A stretch of 64,000 bases of DNA. Origin: CAIXSC01 sp046349915 (GTDB lineage: Bacteria; Planctomycetota; Planctomycetia; Pirellulales; Pirellulaceae). Shown one piece after another: positions 7,201 through 16,400 of the stretch; within the stretch, counting starts at the first letter, position 1; each line of letters starts with the position of its first letter. The position numbers were made by a program, and so were the translations under genes. Under the pieces are notes generated by a model, which was not told where the DNA came from, did no database searches, and was given only the letters and a program-made list of their open reading frames with translations. The DNA is taken from contig JAXMBL010000004.1 of the NCBI GenBank assembly GCA_046349915.1, positions 1 to 64,000 of the forward strand. Direction: 5' to 3'.

Positions 7201-9808
7201 GAAACGGTCCATTCGCGGCTCTGCTCAGGATCTGCTGCGCAGCCTGCTGAGCCGAAAGCCCGGGATACGCCGGCGAGGGGATGTTCGCTGTGTTGGGATT
7301 CGCGGCCATCATGATGGCCGTAGCATCGTAAGGGTGGGAGCTGCTGAATTCAGCTGCAAGCGTCATTTGTTCAGGAGAGGATTGCTGCCCCTGCGCCTGC
7401 GCGGCGAATGCGATCGCGCCTTGTCCGGCTGCCTCCATACTTGTGTAAAGCGCCTGCCGCACGGTATCCCGGTAGTGGGCGAAACGCATCCCCGCTGACA
7501 GTTTGGCAGCGTCCTGGCGGCTATCTGAAAATACCACGAGCTTGCGGTTGTTGCTTTCGGCCGTGTGAGGAATTTGGCGCAAAAGCGAGTCGCACAAGAC
7601 TTGGCTAATTTTCTGGAAACCGGTGCGTTGCGTTCGTATCGGCGAACCCAAAGGTCTCCATGACCAATCAGAGTCGCATCGCGGGCACTTGGCAGGGTAC
7701 GCCTGCGTTGCGCTTTCCACACTGGGCGGGTTCTGGCCGTGCATGGGCGGGACGTAATATAAGTAGCCGCTTCCCCCGCCGAGTTGTACCGCGCCATCGA
7801 CGGGTGTGTACTGTGCCGCTCGCCAGCGCCTGGCAATTCCATCCTGCGTCCATTGAGCGCTAGCCGGTGACATGCCCTGCTGGGCTGGCCAAAAGACCGC
7901 GTAGCTCATGTAGTCGCGTTCGAAGCTCGCCGCATCGGCGGACGCTTCCAGATTGGGATGTTCGGGGCTAAGGTACCACTCATTGGGATTTGGGCCTTCC
8001 TGCCGGTATCCACCGAAAAAGATCTCACCGCAGGATTCACAATAGAGCAATTCAAGTATACGCGAGCCGCAGTCACAGGTAAGCCTCGGCACGTAGTGCA
8101 GTCGCCCAGCCGGGACCTGTCCTTGCCGCTGCAGTGCTGCGGAGCATTGTGGATTCGTGCAAATCCACATTCCCTGCAAGTTTCGAAAGAAGAGGTGGGC
8201 GCGCATTACGAGTGGTGCGTCACCGGTCGCGTGCCGCGCTTGGGACAGCGCAGTCAGCAATCCGGACACCGCCTCGCTGGCCTCTGTATCGGCGAGCTGT
8301 GGGAAGAGTGACTCGGCAATTTGCTTGGGCGTGCGGGGCGCGAGTAGCGTCAAATCCGCCGACAAGGCACAAGCAACTCGCATTGCATCGGGCGCTTGAA
8401 CATGTTCAAGCGCCGCCGCAACGATTTGTTCCGGGGTGTTGCTTGCCGCGCTACCAGCACCGGTAACGCTGGCATAGAACTCCTGAGCTGCCGCCTGATC
8501 GATCATTCCCGATGCGGCCAGCGCAGATTGGTCGAGTTGTCGAAGCGCGGCTGCGTGAGCCACAATCGTCGTCGATGCGTTCGGATTGGGTGGTGCGACG
8601 TCGCCGCCAATTACTCGAAACCGGTTACGATCGCGAGCGAAAAAGCTTTCGAGATAGTCCAGGCCCGATGGATCGCCGGCAAGCGACGCGCTCGATGCGA
8701 TGATTCGCAATTGATCCGAGTCAGGGGCAAGTCCAAGCCGATCGAATAGCACCCGGAGTAGGTAGGCGACCTCCGTTCCAGCGGTGCCACGATACGTGTG
8801 AAGTTCGTCCACGATCAAATGGAAGACATGAGACTGGTTCGCTGCCAGCCATGCGCGCGTCTGCTCAAAAACTGGCGATTCGACGGCCCTCATGAGCATG
8901 ATGTTCAGCATGGAGTAGTTGGTCACCAGAATATCAGGAGGGCTATCCTGCATATCCCACCGCGACCACATTTCGCTTCCATCGAGATGCTGGAAGAAGC
9001 GTTCGGCGGGTGTCCCTGCGACCTGCTGGGCATCCTGGTCAATGCCCCGAAGCTCGTCCCGAAGCTGGGCGAGTTTACCGGACGTGCGGTTGCCAGAAAC
9101 GGGCGTGCGGCCCGTGTATCTGCCGAAGTAGAACCGATTTCCATGCCGGTGCTCATTGAGCCAGGTTCTCAACGCTGGCCCGTCAAATCCGTCTCGGAGG
9201 CGGCCAAGTTGATCCTCAACAAGCGCATTGAGCGGGTATAGGATGAGTGCGCGCATCCCGGCGGGCCGAGTCTCGTGCGAGCGCTGGCTAACACGCGGGG
9301 CCCAGTTCCTCGGCTGCCCGTGACGCCACCAATCCCTTCTCGGATCGGGAGGTCCCGGAGCCGGCCAATTGGCCGATTCATGAATTAGGGCCGCGGCGAT
9401 TGGAAGGAAGAAACATTCCGTTTTGCCGGAGCCAGTGCCCGTCGTGACGATTATATCCCGATTGTGTGTAACGGATTCATCGAACGCGTCGCGCTGATGG
9501 GTGTACGGCCTGCGCCCAGCGGGAAATAGCCCACGCGCGACGAACTCTGCTAGTTCATCTACCAGTCCGGTGGTCCATGTTGGATCAAGAAGGGTGTGGG
9601 CGATCTGGTCGAATGTTTCGTCGCACTTGCGATATGCGGGGACGGCTTCGATCAATGGGTGCCGATAGATGCGGCCATCCTGATCGATTAACTGACGGCG
9701 TTCATGCACGAGATCTGGATACCGTAGATCGAAGGGACTATCCAGATAACGAAGGTACATCTCCCGCAGTTCGTCGAAAACAGTAATTGGATTTCGCATC
9801 GGATTCAT
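4295..9808 (-). CDS. Giant DEAD/DEAH-box helicase with DUF1998 C-terminus (DruE/DrmA/DpdJ-like)
   Basis: About 1837 aa from the ATG at 9808, chosen because ATGA overlaps the upstream stop and a GAGG lies just before it; the frame itself continues 23 codons upstream. Superfamily 2 helicase parts in order: HQRDAF (Q-motif region), Walker A TTGTGSGKTE near residue 125, DELHTYRG as motif II, SSASL as motif III, cysteine pairs CTNPQC...CDCG...CESCGE (a zinc module), LVVFSDSRQDAAKL typical of this helicase group, then TTTMEAGVDIGSL and QRVGRAGRRG (motifs V-VI). The end carries DUF1998 features SLENGAGYS and CRTSCPDCLRDFSN. This architecture (COG1205) occurs in DruE of Druantia, DrmA/DrmB of DISARM and DpdJ of the Dpd system, all DNA defence or modification systems. 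It presumably translocates on or unwinds invading DNA and works with the adjacent nuclease; which named family is closest needs a tree. Confidence 0.9.
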   Translation of the reverse strand: MNPMRNPITVFDELREMYLRYLDSPFDLRYPDLVHERRQLIDQDGRIYRHPLIEAVPAYRKCDETFDQIAHTLLDPTWTTGLVDELAEFVARGLFPAGRRPYTHQRDAFDESVTHNRDIIVTTGTGSGKTECFFLPIAAALIHESANWPAPGPPDPRRDWWRHGQPRNWAPRVSQRSHETRPAGMRALILYPLNALVEDQLGRLRDGFDGPALRTWLNEHRHGNRFYFGRYTGRTPVSGNRTSGKLAQLRDELRGIDQDAQQVAGTPAERFFQHLDGSEMWSRWDMQDSPPDILVTNYSMLNIMLMRAVESPVFEQTRAWLAANQSHVFHLIVDELHTYRGTAGTEVAYLLRVLFDRLGLAPDSDQLRIIASSASLAGDPSGLDYLESFFARDRNRFRVIGGDVAPPNPNASTTIVAHAAALRQLDQSALAASGMIDQAAAQEFYASVTGAGSAASNTPEQIVAAALEHVQAPDAMRVACALSADLTLLAPRTPKQIAESLFPQLADTEASEAVSGLLTALSQARHATGDAPLVMRAHLFFRNLQGMWICTNPQCSAALQRQGQVPAGRLHYVPRLTCDCGSRILELLYCESCGEIFFGGYRQEGPNPNEWYLSPEHPNLEASADAASFERDYMSYAVFWPAQQGMSPASAQWTQDGIARRWRAAQYTPVDGAVQLGGGSGYLYYVPPMHGQNPPSVESATQAYPAKCPRCDSDWSWRPLGSPIRTQRTGFQKISQVLCDSLLRQIPHTAESNNRKLVVFSDSRQDAAKLSAGMRFAHYRDTVRQALYTSMEAAGQGAIAFAAQAQGQQSSPEQMTLAAEFSSSHPYDATAIMMAANPNTANIPSPAYPGLSAQQAAQQILSRAANGPFLVAALSADCASRLLGRGINPGGYGQHQLWTDWESRSGSWRDLYNWPAPGAVTPKTALTQPQQQHLARIQDQSIVELINIVFASGRRSLESLHIAYGTPDRISFAPPDQLVQQAADGVIRLLGQRRRIDTHNSFTSNTPPGFVSNYLNAIAQLNGRNADDLLNEVMSYLATSGCVVSYVIRMQGLCLIGPDQHYFECPDCRRIHLHPSGGICTECLAQLGAPLAVGNAQGSLDYYTYLATQAGPLFRLNCEELTGQTNKSEARRRQRLFQDVCLPSGEIPLADILDLLSVTTTMEAGVDIGSLLAVMMANMPPMRFNYQQRVGRAGRRGAGLSIAITLCRGRSHDDYYFQRPVRITADPPPQPYVDMRQEAILRRVLAKEIMRQAFLDIGLFVGEGGDNVHGEFGSAAEWNLPPGDPPQGPTVRQLVTQWIQNSAAAIANACDALLTYTDPSLQAQRPGLIAYIQNDLIGQIDGVVNDPSLPDQSLSKRLAYRGVLPMFGFPTRVRLLHHDRPSPRPWPPEDTVDRDLDIAISQFAPSAETVKDGLIHTAVGIVDYQPQGHTVVQTPNPLGPPTPIGVCRRCQAVDSSNPPAASCAVCGATSNDDPGYSMVSLSEPKGFRTWYGSSRDFDGEFEWTPRGSHPRVGIRPINLTQRANFEVWSDAETVFVVNDNDGQFFDFERLSQGETWVTRAALERSGVDNPTTLLAAGGQIDRRALASIKPTNVLVLGIQNPLRVGLRCSPLDVQGRAALLSFGYLLRRAIAVRLDIDEREIKIGIRVMQDAAGQVVGQVFVSDSLENGAGYSSVFGDPAVAEDLLRYMIGQTTPEFFVPIVTDPHRSDCRTSCPDCLRDFSNLVFHNVLDWRVALDMARLALDANATIDFSTPYWQGLDQIAAGPYFQAVGLQQVQFGGLLAGQDGNLVEIITHPLWDCDPNRFGPQLANAYAQALATGATVIEFKSIFEILRRPYS

Positions 9809-10737
9809 TGCCTCAAAAGGCTCGCAGCCGCTTTCGCGATTGCCCCACCGACGTTCGGGTACGCCAATCGCGCGCATTCAACGCGAGGTATCAAGCCAGA
9901 GCACAGAGTCAACGCCCGATCCACCAGCAGCGGAGGGCGGCACGAAACTGGGATCGACAGAACCTGGCTGCCAGCGTCGTATTCAACAACTCGCCGCCGT
10001 TTCTGCTTAAGAACTAGGTACTTTCCCACCTGAACCGGAACCTTAAACCCTTTGCCCCGCAGCCGGATGAAGTATTGAGGCTGGTACGCCACTCGAAACC
10101 GAAACAAGCCGAACGAAGCATTACGGGCTTTGTCAGCCGTAGTCGCATTCCATCCAAGTGTCTCAGCCGAGAAGCAGTAGACTTCCCAATCTCCGCCAAA
10201 TGGTAGCTCGGCCGGTGCTAGAGACTGCCAATCATCGACCGGCGGTACAGCAGCCAATAGCATTCGAACAGCATTCGGCTGAAAATGCAGGCCAAGCGAG
10301 CTCGCGACGTGCTCTAGTTCCGAAACGTTTTTGGCGACGATTTCAATGCGATCCGGGCTCGCTTCCTGGCTGGTCGCCCTGATGGCGACGTTTGCCGATT
10401 GGCCGTTGATTTGTTGAAGGAGCTGGCCGGTTCTTGCCCCACAGAGAATACCGACCGCGCAATCGGACCTTTCGAGGCCAACGAGCACTGGTGGCACGAC
10501 CCGCCAGCCGTTCTCAAAACCCTTGCGGAAGAACTCGGCGTGGGCCAGCCGTTCAAGGTTCAGGCGCAGGCGGTGATGAATCGGCAAGCTGTCACTGTCC
10601 GGAGCGCCTTCGTTCGAATCCTCTTCGCTTCCGTTGCCATCCTCGGTTACTTGAAGTTCATTAACGGCAGCCCGGTAACGGCTCCATGTTCCGCAGCCTT
10701 TTGCGGAAAGCCACAGCATGAGATCATTCGGATTCAT
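9805..10737 (-). CDS. Unrecognised protein of the helicase cluster
   Basis: About 310 aa from the ATG at 10737, chosen because its ATGA overlaps the stop of the upstream membrane-anchored gene; the frame is open further upstream but that part lies over the neighbour. Its own stop overlaps the helicase start, again as ATGA, so it is embedded in the operon with coupling on both sides. No family is recognised. The N-terminus (MNPNDLMLWLSAKGCGTWSR) is followed by an acidic gap, then RLRLNLERLAHAEFF and WRVVPPVLVGL, which could be a winged-helix-like segment, then a GARTG turn and a mixed alpha/beta second half with basic KQKRRR. It looks soluble, with no signal or membrane segment. A role as DNA-recognition or adaptor subunit of the helicase is only inferred from position. 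Confidence 0.8.
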   Translation of the reverse strand: MNPNDLMLWLSAKGCGTWSRYRAAVNELQVTEDGNGSEEDSNEGAPDSDSLPIHHRLRLNLERLAHAEFFRKGFENGWRVVPPVLVGLERSDCAVGILCGARTGQLLQQINGQSANVAIRATSQEASPDRIEIVAKNVSELEHVASSLGLHFQPNAVRMLLAAVPPVDDWQSLAPAELPFGGDWEVYCFSAETLGWNATTADKARNASFGLFRFRVAYQPQYFIRLRGKGFKVPVQVGKYLVLKQKRRRVVEYDAGSQVLSIPVSCRPPLLVDRALTLCSGLIPRVECARLAYPNVGGAIAKAAASLLRQ

Positions 10738-13211
10738 CGTAGCTGTTTCCACAATCGCCGCGCCACTCGCTTGTATTCTGCCCAAAGTTGTTTTGCCTGG
10801 TCTGTGTCCGGCTCGACGCGCAACCCTTTTCGCGATGCGTTCAGTATTGCCTGGCACCAGCGCAAGATCGCTTCGCGACGAGGCCTTGCCGACTCTCTCA
10901 GCCGTTCTTCTACGCCGCGCGAATTCAATAGGCGCACGGATGCATTTGACTTATTGGAGTGAAGCGGATCTGTGGGAATCGTCCAGGCCACTGGAAAACT
11001 AGCAACAGCGAGAAACTCCAGGGGGCGGACATCATACGGCTGAGGCGAGATTTCGACTTGCCCAGGCGCTGGACCGAGCAGACATGCATTCGACGCCGGC
11101 GTCAGCGTCGTACACTCGCCAGATTTGGCCGGCGTGACCAATGGCCCACAGATCGCAAATGCACGAGCACCGAATTCCGCGCAACTGGGCCGATAAACAA
11201 AGGCAGGGAAGTCATCCCAATGCTGGCAACCGTCAACAAGCTCGTATGACTCGGCCACGCCTCCGCAGAAAACTGTGTGCAAGCCAGGCGTGTCCCAATC
11301 CGGAGCGGCGTAGTTTCCGCTACCGTCCGCCAAGGCTGGCCTTTCGTCAATTAGGACAGCAACCTCCTGGCCGATCCCACGGATGCGGATTTGTGGGGGA
11401 TGCCCGATGAGCCATGTCGCGTGGCTCAAACGAATCCCTCCATGAAACACTATTTCAACATCATGAACCGGCCGCAGTATATTGAATATCCCGGCCGAGT
11501 CATCGTGATGAATTGGCGTAGTTGGTCGGACGCCTTGAAACATTAACCATCCAGATGGCACGCCATTACCTCGCACTTCACAAGGTTGGGCGCATCCAGC
11601 CTCTACCAAGGCGTCGCGAACCGCTCTTTCCTGTCGTTCCGTGCATAGAACAAGGTGACCTTCCCGCAGGATTAGTCGCGGGACAGACACGAAGCCGCTA
11701 ACTGTTCCGGTTGGCGATTGCGCAAGCACCCAGATTTCGCGGCCGGACAAAACCCATCGAACTTCCTCGTCGTCAAGACAATCCCAACTAGCTCCTTGAC
11801 TGAGCAGCGTCTCAATAGAGGGCGGAGTGAGGTCGTTGTACCACTCGTCCTGGCAAGCATTCCAGACTTCCGTCCCTTGCGGTCGATTCACGCTAACCGC
11901 CTCTGGAAGATTGCTTGTGCGCGATGGCAGCAGCGAGAGCTGGCACTGATTCCTGCGGCCGCGGCCAAAGACAATATGGACCGCCACGCCGAATGAGCGG
12001 GCACGTGCCCCCTCGGTTGGGCTGGGCGGCTGTCGGCTGATTCGCCGCGTGGCTCCGCTCGTCCGGGCAGTTGGCTGGTACTTTGGTGACCTGCTCCGCG
12101 ATCTAGGCGTTTTGGGCGCGTTGGCGGACGCAGAAGCGGCCCCCACGCCTGCATCAGGCGACTGCACCTCTGACTGCTGAGTTTCAGATAACGTATCAGC
12201 TTCGTCTTGCAAAAGCGACGGTGTCAATTGCACTTCGCCCAGTGTGTTGCCGTCATTGTCGGCGTGAGCCGCATCCAACACCTGCCGACCTTCGGAGCCG
12301 AGTACGATTGGTCGCGACTGTGTGATATTCTCTTGGGACTCTGCTTCTATCCCGGTGTCCGGGGCCCGGCGCGGCGAACGCTCGTCCGTGGTTTCAGTTG
12401 AGACTGGACATTCCGTCTCCGAGATGCACTTGTCGCCAAGTTCACGGGCACAGGTGTCGTGCTCGATTGGATGTTGATCGCACCCGCGTTCCTCCTCTGC
12501 GCCAACCTGTATAAGACCTTGATTGTCGACAGGCGGGCAGTGACTCGAAGGGCATTTTGGATTCGTCGTTGCCGATCCATACCGCCCTGAAGTCAGTGGC
12601 GGAGAATGGTCCGTGCCGAGCACATCGGTAATTCCGTTTGCAGCCGCGCCGGGTGCCGCGAATGGCTCGAGGGAAGAATCCTCAACGTTGAACAAGGCGA
12701 CTGGTCGTTCAAGCTCACCAGAAGCCAGCTCTGGCTCATACACGAAAGTGCCACCAGGTGGAGTCTGGGCAGAATCCGGTGGTTGGTTTTCGTCATGGCG
12801 CGGCCCTTGCTCGCCTGCGTCGTCGCCACCGGATTCCTCGTGAACCGCCTCGTTTCCAATGACCGATGCGCAATCCTTAACCCCTGGCCATTCAGTGACC
12901 TCGGCGTCGGCTTTCCGTGCCGCCTGATTGGTTTGCGTTGGCGTTGGCGTGTCGTCGATCAGTTCGCACAGCGTCCCTGACCCCGAGTCACTTGTAGCCT
13001 CTGGAAACCGCTGAAGTGTTGCAGCAGCAAGCGGCGAGCTCTCGTGGAGGATCGCGTGCGACGCATTGGCTCGTTCGGGGGGCGAATCCCGGTCCCAGTC
13101 CGTAGTGCTTCGCCAGCTGCTGTTACTCGTCGCGCGCAGCACAATCCATACGCCGAAACTGCCAGCGACTGCGATGACGACACCAAAAGCTATAAGCCAC
13201 GGCGAAATCAT
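10734..13211 (-). CDS. Membrane-anchored protein with a long low-complexity linker
   Basis: About 825 aa. I prefer the ATG at 13211, preceded by AAAGGG, over the GTG six bases earlier. Residues 1-27 (MISPWLIAFGVVIAVAGSFG and onward) form one membrane segment with short outside part. Roughly residues 30-420 are rich in D, E, S, T, P and Q with no predicted fold and end in a basic patch (RSRSRSPKYQP, RRISRQPP). The last ~400 residues look globular, with VLSGREIWVLA, GFVSVPRLILREGHLVLC and WLIGHPPQIRIRG strands and a basic helical C-terminus. No family was recognised. The stop overlaps the next gene as ATGA. The design suggests a cytoplasmic domain tethered on a flexible arm to the inner membrane. 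A 200-bp gap separates it from the kinase gene upstream, the only non-overlapping junction of the cluster, so a separate promoter there is possible. Confidence 0.8.
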   Translation of the reverse strand: MISPWLIAFGVVIAVAGSFGVWIVLRATSNSSWRSTTDWDRDSPPERANASHAILHESSPLAAATLQRFPEATSDSGSGTLCELIDDTPTPTQTNQAARKADAEVTEWPGVKDCASVIGNEAVHEESGGDDAGEQGPRHDENQPPDSAQTPPGGTFVYEPELASGELERPVALFNVEDSSLEPFAAPGAAANGITDVLGTDHSPPLTSGRYGSATTNPKCPSSHCPPVDNQGLIQVGAEEERGCDQHPIEHDTCARELGDKCISETECPVSTETTDERSPRRAPDTGIEAESQENITQSRPIVLGSEGRQVLDAAHADNDGNTLGEVQLTPSLLQDEADTLSETQQSEVQSPDAGVGAASASANAPKTPRSRSRSPKYQPTARTSGATRRISRQPPSPTEGARARSFGVAVHIVFGRGRRNQCQLSLLPSRTSNLPEAVSVNRPQGTEVWNACQDEWYNDLTPPSIETLLSQGASWDCLDDEEVRWVLSGREIWVLAQSPTGTVSGFVSVPRLILREGHLVLCTERQERAVRDALVEAGCAQPCEVRGNGVPSGWLMFQGVRPTTPIHHDDSAGIFNILRPVHDVEIVFHGGIRLSHATWLIGHPPQIRIRGIGQEVAVLIDERPALADGSGNYAAPDWDTPGLHTVFCGGVAESYELVDGCQHWDDFPAFVYRPSCAEFGARAFAICGPLVTPAKSGECTTLTPASNACLLGPAPGQVEISPQPYDVRPLEFLAVASFPVAWTIPTDPLHSNKSNASVRLLNSRGVEERLRESARPRREAILRWCQAILNASRKGLRVEPDTDQAKQLWAEYKRVARRLWKQLR

Positions 13212-13411
13212 GGGCACCCTTTAGGCCGATCTACTCTGTGACCGCATTCTAGCGTGCTTGAACCACAGCCGCGAGCAAGCGCAACCTCTTGTGCCGCGAC
13301 ATTTTTTGGCGGCATGCTGGAAACTCGCCTTCCGATCCGACAAGCTACCGTGCCGATCAGCCCCGAAGACTGGCTTCGGTGTCTCTTGTCGATGCGGTCA
13401 CCGACCAAGGG

Positions 13412-16400
13412 CTACGACAGGGACAGCTCAAACACCGTTGTCGCCCCGACACCTTTGGTAAACCTCTGGGGATCGAATGCAGCCGGGCGCACGTACCAAC
13501 ATTGCGAAATCTTGAATGCTGCGGATGCTGCAGCACAGGCGACAGCCTGGAGCTTCGAGCCGGTCAGGCCAAACTCAAAGTTGAAGCCTTGATCCACGTA
13601 CCAGTCCTGGTAATTGCGAGTGATGTAAGACAAGACACCTTGCAGGTCGTCGGACGAAAACGATTCGACCACTGTGCCCGAATAGTTTCTAGCTGCCAAA
13701 TCAGCCGCGATGCCGGCCATCTTGGCACGAGGTGAACCATCCTGGTGCGTCATCACGAGAATGGCCTCGTATGATCGCTCATCGAGCAACGTGAGTAATC
13801 GCTCATGTTTGGGAGAAGAAAAAGTGCAAAGAACCCGCCGGCGCGATTCATCGGAATCGGAAAGCAGCAAAGAATCGATTGAATAAGGCCGATTTTCCCC
13901 GGTGAGCACCTTGCTAAGTGATTCCAGAAGCTGTCCGCTGTTCAATGTTACTTCGGCGTCCAGGACGGCAGCGATGTCTTCGTCGAGCGGATAATAACTC
14001 GCTGCCCGCGTGCGGCAGACCCACACCCTCCCGTTGCGACGAAGTGCGTTCCTCACCGTGTGAAAGATGACCGGTTTCGCAAGGCCCGTAATGTCCACAA
14101 GCGTATTGCCGTGGGGCACGTCCACACCTGCTACAATTGTGTCCTGATAGTCAAGTTCCGACTGATTAAGCGCCGGCCACAGCGATTTCCGGATCTCGTC
14201 CGATTTACCAAGCTCCGGGTATCGCACCAAGATCACGTTTTTTGGCTGGACTGCGTGGCGAATGCGACGAGCGGACTCGAGCGTTCGCTCCTCAAACCCC
14301 AAGCCGAGCACGACGGTCGTGATGCCGGCTCGGCCCAAATCCGCCAGGCCGGCGCGGGCCGCCTTCGGCGTCTTCTGCTCCACAATTTCGGCAAGCTCAT
14401 CTGACGGCCGGATTGTGCCGGGCACCTTCTCGTCTTGCAATCCAAATAGAAGCCGTTGGGCCCCGTGGCGAGTGTTTCTTACTTCGGGCGTCTCGGTTTT
14501 CGCGGACGAGTCGCAAGCGTCGTTACTCTCAGTCTCCATTTCTTCTACCTCGGCAACATCGTCTACACTAGCCAGGTTTCGAAGAAGTACGTCTTTTCCT
14601 TGTGCAGGATTGTCTAGCCAGTTGATTAAATCCTCGCCCGACAATTCGAACCGATCGCGTTCGGACAAACCGATGAAATTGGAAAGTCCGTAGAGCTTCC
14701 GATACGTCAGCTTGAATTGTTGCACCGGGTTCGTATCGCGGGTTTTTGTCCGGTGGGCACCACCGTCTAGCACGAAAACACCGGCGTCAATCAGCTCTCT
14801 CAATTGCTCGAATTGCCTCTCCGCATCTCCCGCAGTAACACGAACATATAGCTTCAGATACTGCCGAAGACGCCGCTTCGTGATTTTCTTGGTCTTGAAA
14901 TCCTTTTCCGATTTCATCAGCAGGGTATGCGATGCGTCGGCAAAGGCGAGGGCGTGATCTTTCAGCCATCCTTTCCTGCGATTCAGGTCATATAACCGGC
15001 GGCTACAGTATTCCTGGTAGCATTCCGATTGTGTTTGTGGTTCGATTGGGTACCCGCCCTTTGATTTTCTCAGCATCAGCTCGTACAGGCTAATCACATC
15101 GCCGATATCGCCAACACAAACGCCGGCGAGGGCAGACATGCCGTAGTAGGTCTTCTTCCGCTCGCTCGAGTTTTCGGACGTCGTAGCTACCTGCTGTGCG
15201 ATGGATTCCAGCGGCGTGTCCGCCAAGATCTGGCTGGGTTTGACACCAGGCGGGTGGTGCGCGTAGTACTTTGCGCGTTGGGACAAAACCTGCTCGACGA
15301 AGCCATTTCCTCTCTTGGCGCGAATCAGCGCGTTCACTTCGGCCCCCAGGTCGAACACCTGGTAGTCTCTTCCTTCGCGAGCTTTTTCAATTTGGCCCGG
15401 TGACCGCAGAATCATTTCCAATGTCTGAGCCTCGGTCGTCAGTTTGAAGGCACATTTGGGATCAGAGAACAAGAGGGCTGACATCAGTTGCTCGATGCCC
15501 GGCTTCTCGAGGTATCTCGTCGATACATCGTCCAACAGAAAAAACACGGTTGCGTTATCCCAGATTCGAGAGGCGGAAGAAACAGCCTCGGCCAAGTGGG
15601 GAAACGACGACGATGGATGGCCAGCAAATTCGACTCCCTCGGCCTCGCCCCGGCTCAATCGGACCATCAATTCAAGAAGGTAGCGTTCGAGCTCGTATTC
15701 CGAACCGGTGTTGCGGGCCGCTTCAGCACCCTTGACATAGGAGGCCACAGCGTCACCAATCTTTGCAAACGCGAGGGGTACGACGACATCGGAACAGATC
15801 TCCCGGAGATGGCGAATAGCCCGGATAGCCTCGACCGCATACTGTACGAAAAGCCGGACGTAGGGGGCTACCAATGCATCCGCTCTCGTTCCCAGCGAAT
15901 CCAGCAATCGCGTGCTGGACGCATAGAGCCCAATGTATCTATCGCTGCGCAGGCGAGCGAATATGTGCTCACGGTCGGCGCTCTGGGTCGGCAACGTCGC
16001 GCGCGCGTGGAACTGGAGCGATCGCAAGAGCATCGTTTTTCCGCACCCGCGCATCCCGGTGACGACTTGAGGGCCTGACGTGCTTATCGAAGTAAGCCAG
16101 CGATCATCTAGATCAACGATCAAGTACGGCACAAACCATGCGGCCAGAGTTTGCGCGTTGTACGCGTCGTTGAAACGCCTCAATTTCGGCTGCTCTCGCC
16201 AGGGTGAGGAAACGTGGCGGATTGCGGACCGAATGTCTTCGATGCATTCGTCATACGTCGGGGTTCGCTGAGCCGCGCTGTCCGGCGACAGCAAGGAAGC
16301 ACGTTCATCCAGAATAGCGGCGAGCCGGTATTCGAGGTCGGTTGTCTTATCGGGAGTGGACAAAAGTCGAGCGACGAGCGCCTTAAGGTACTTGACGACC

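Noticed and set aside
13290..13315. Hairpin TGCCGC/GCGGCA between kinase and membrane-anchor genes
   Set aside because: Only six base pairs with an 11-base loop; too weak for a terminator call.
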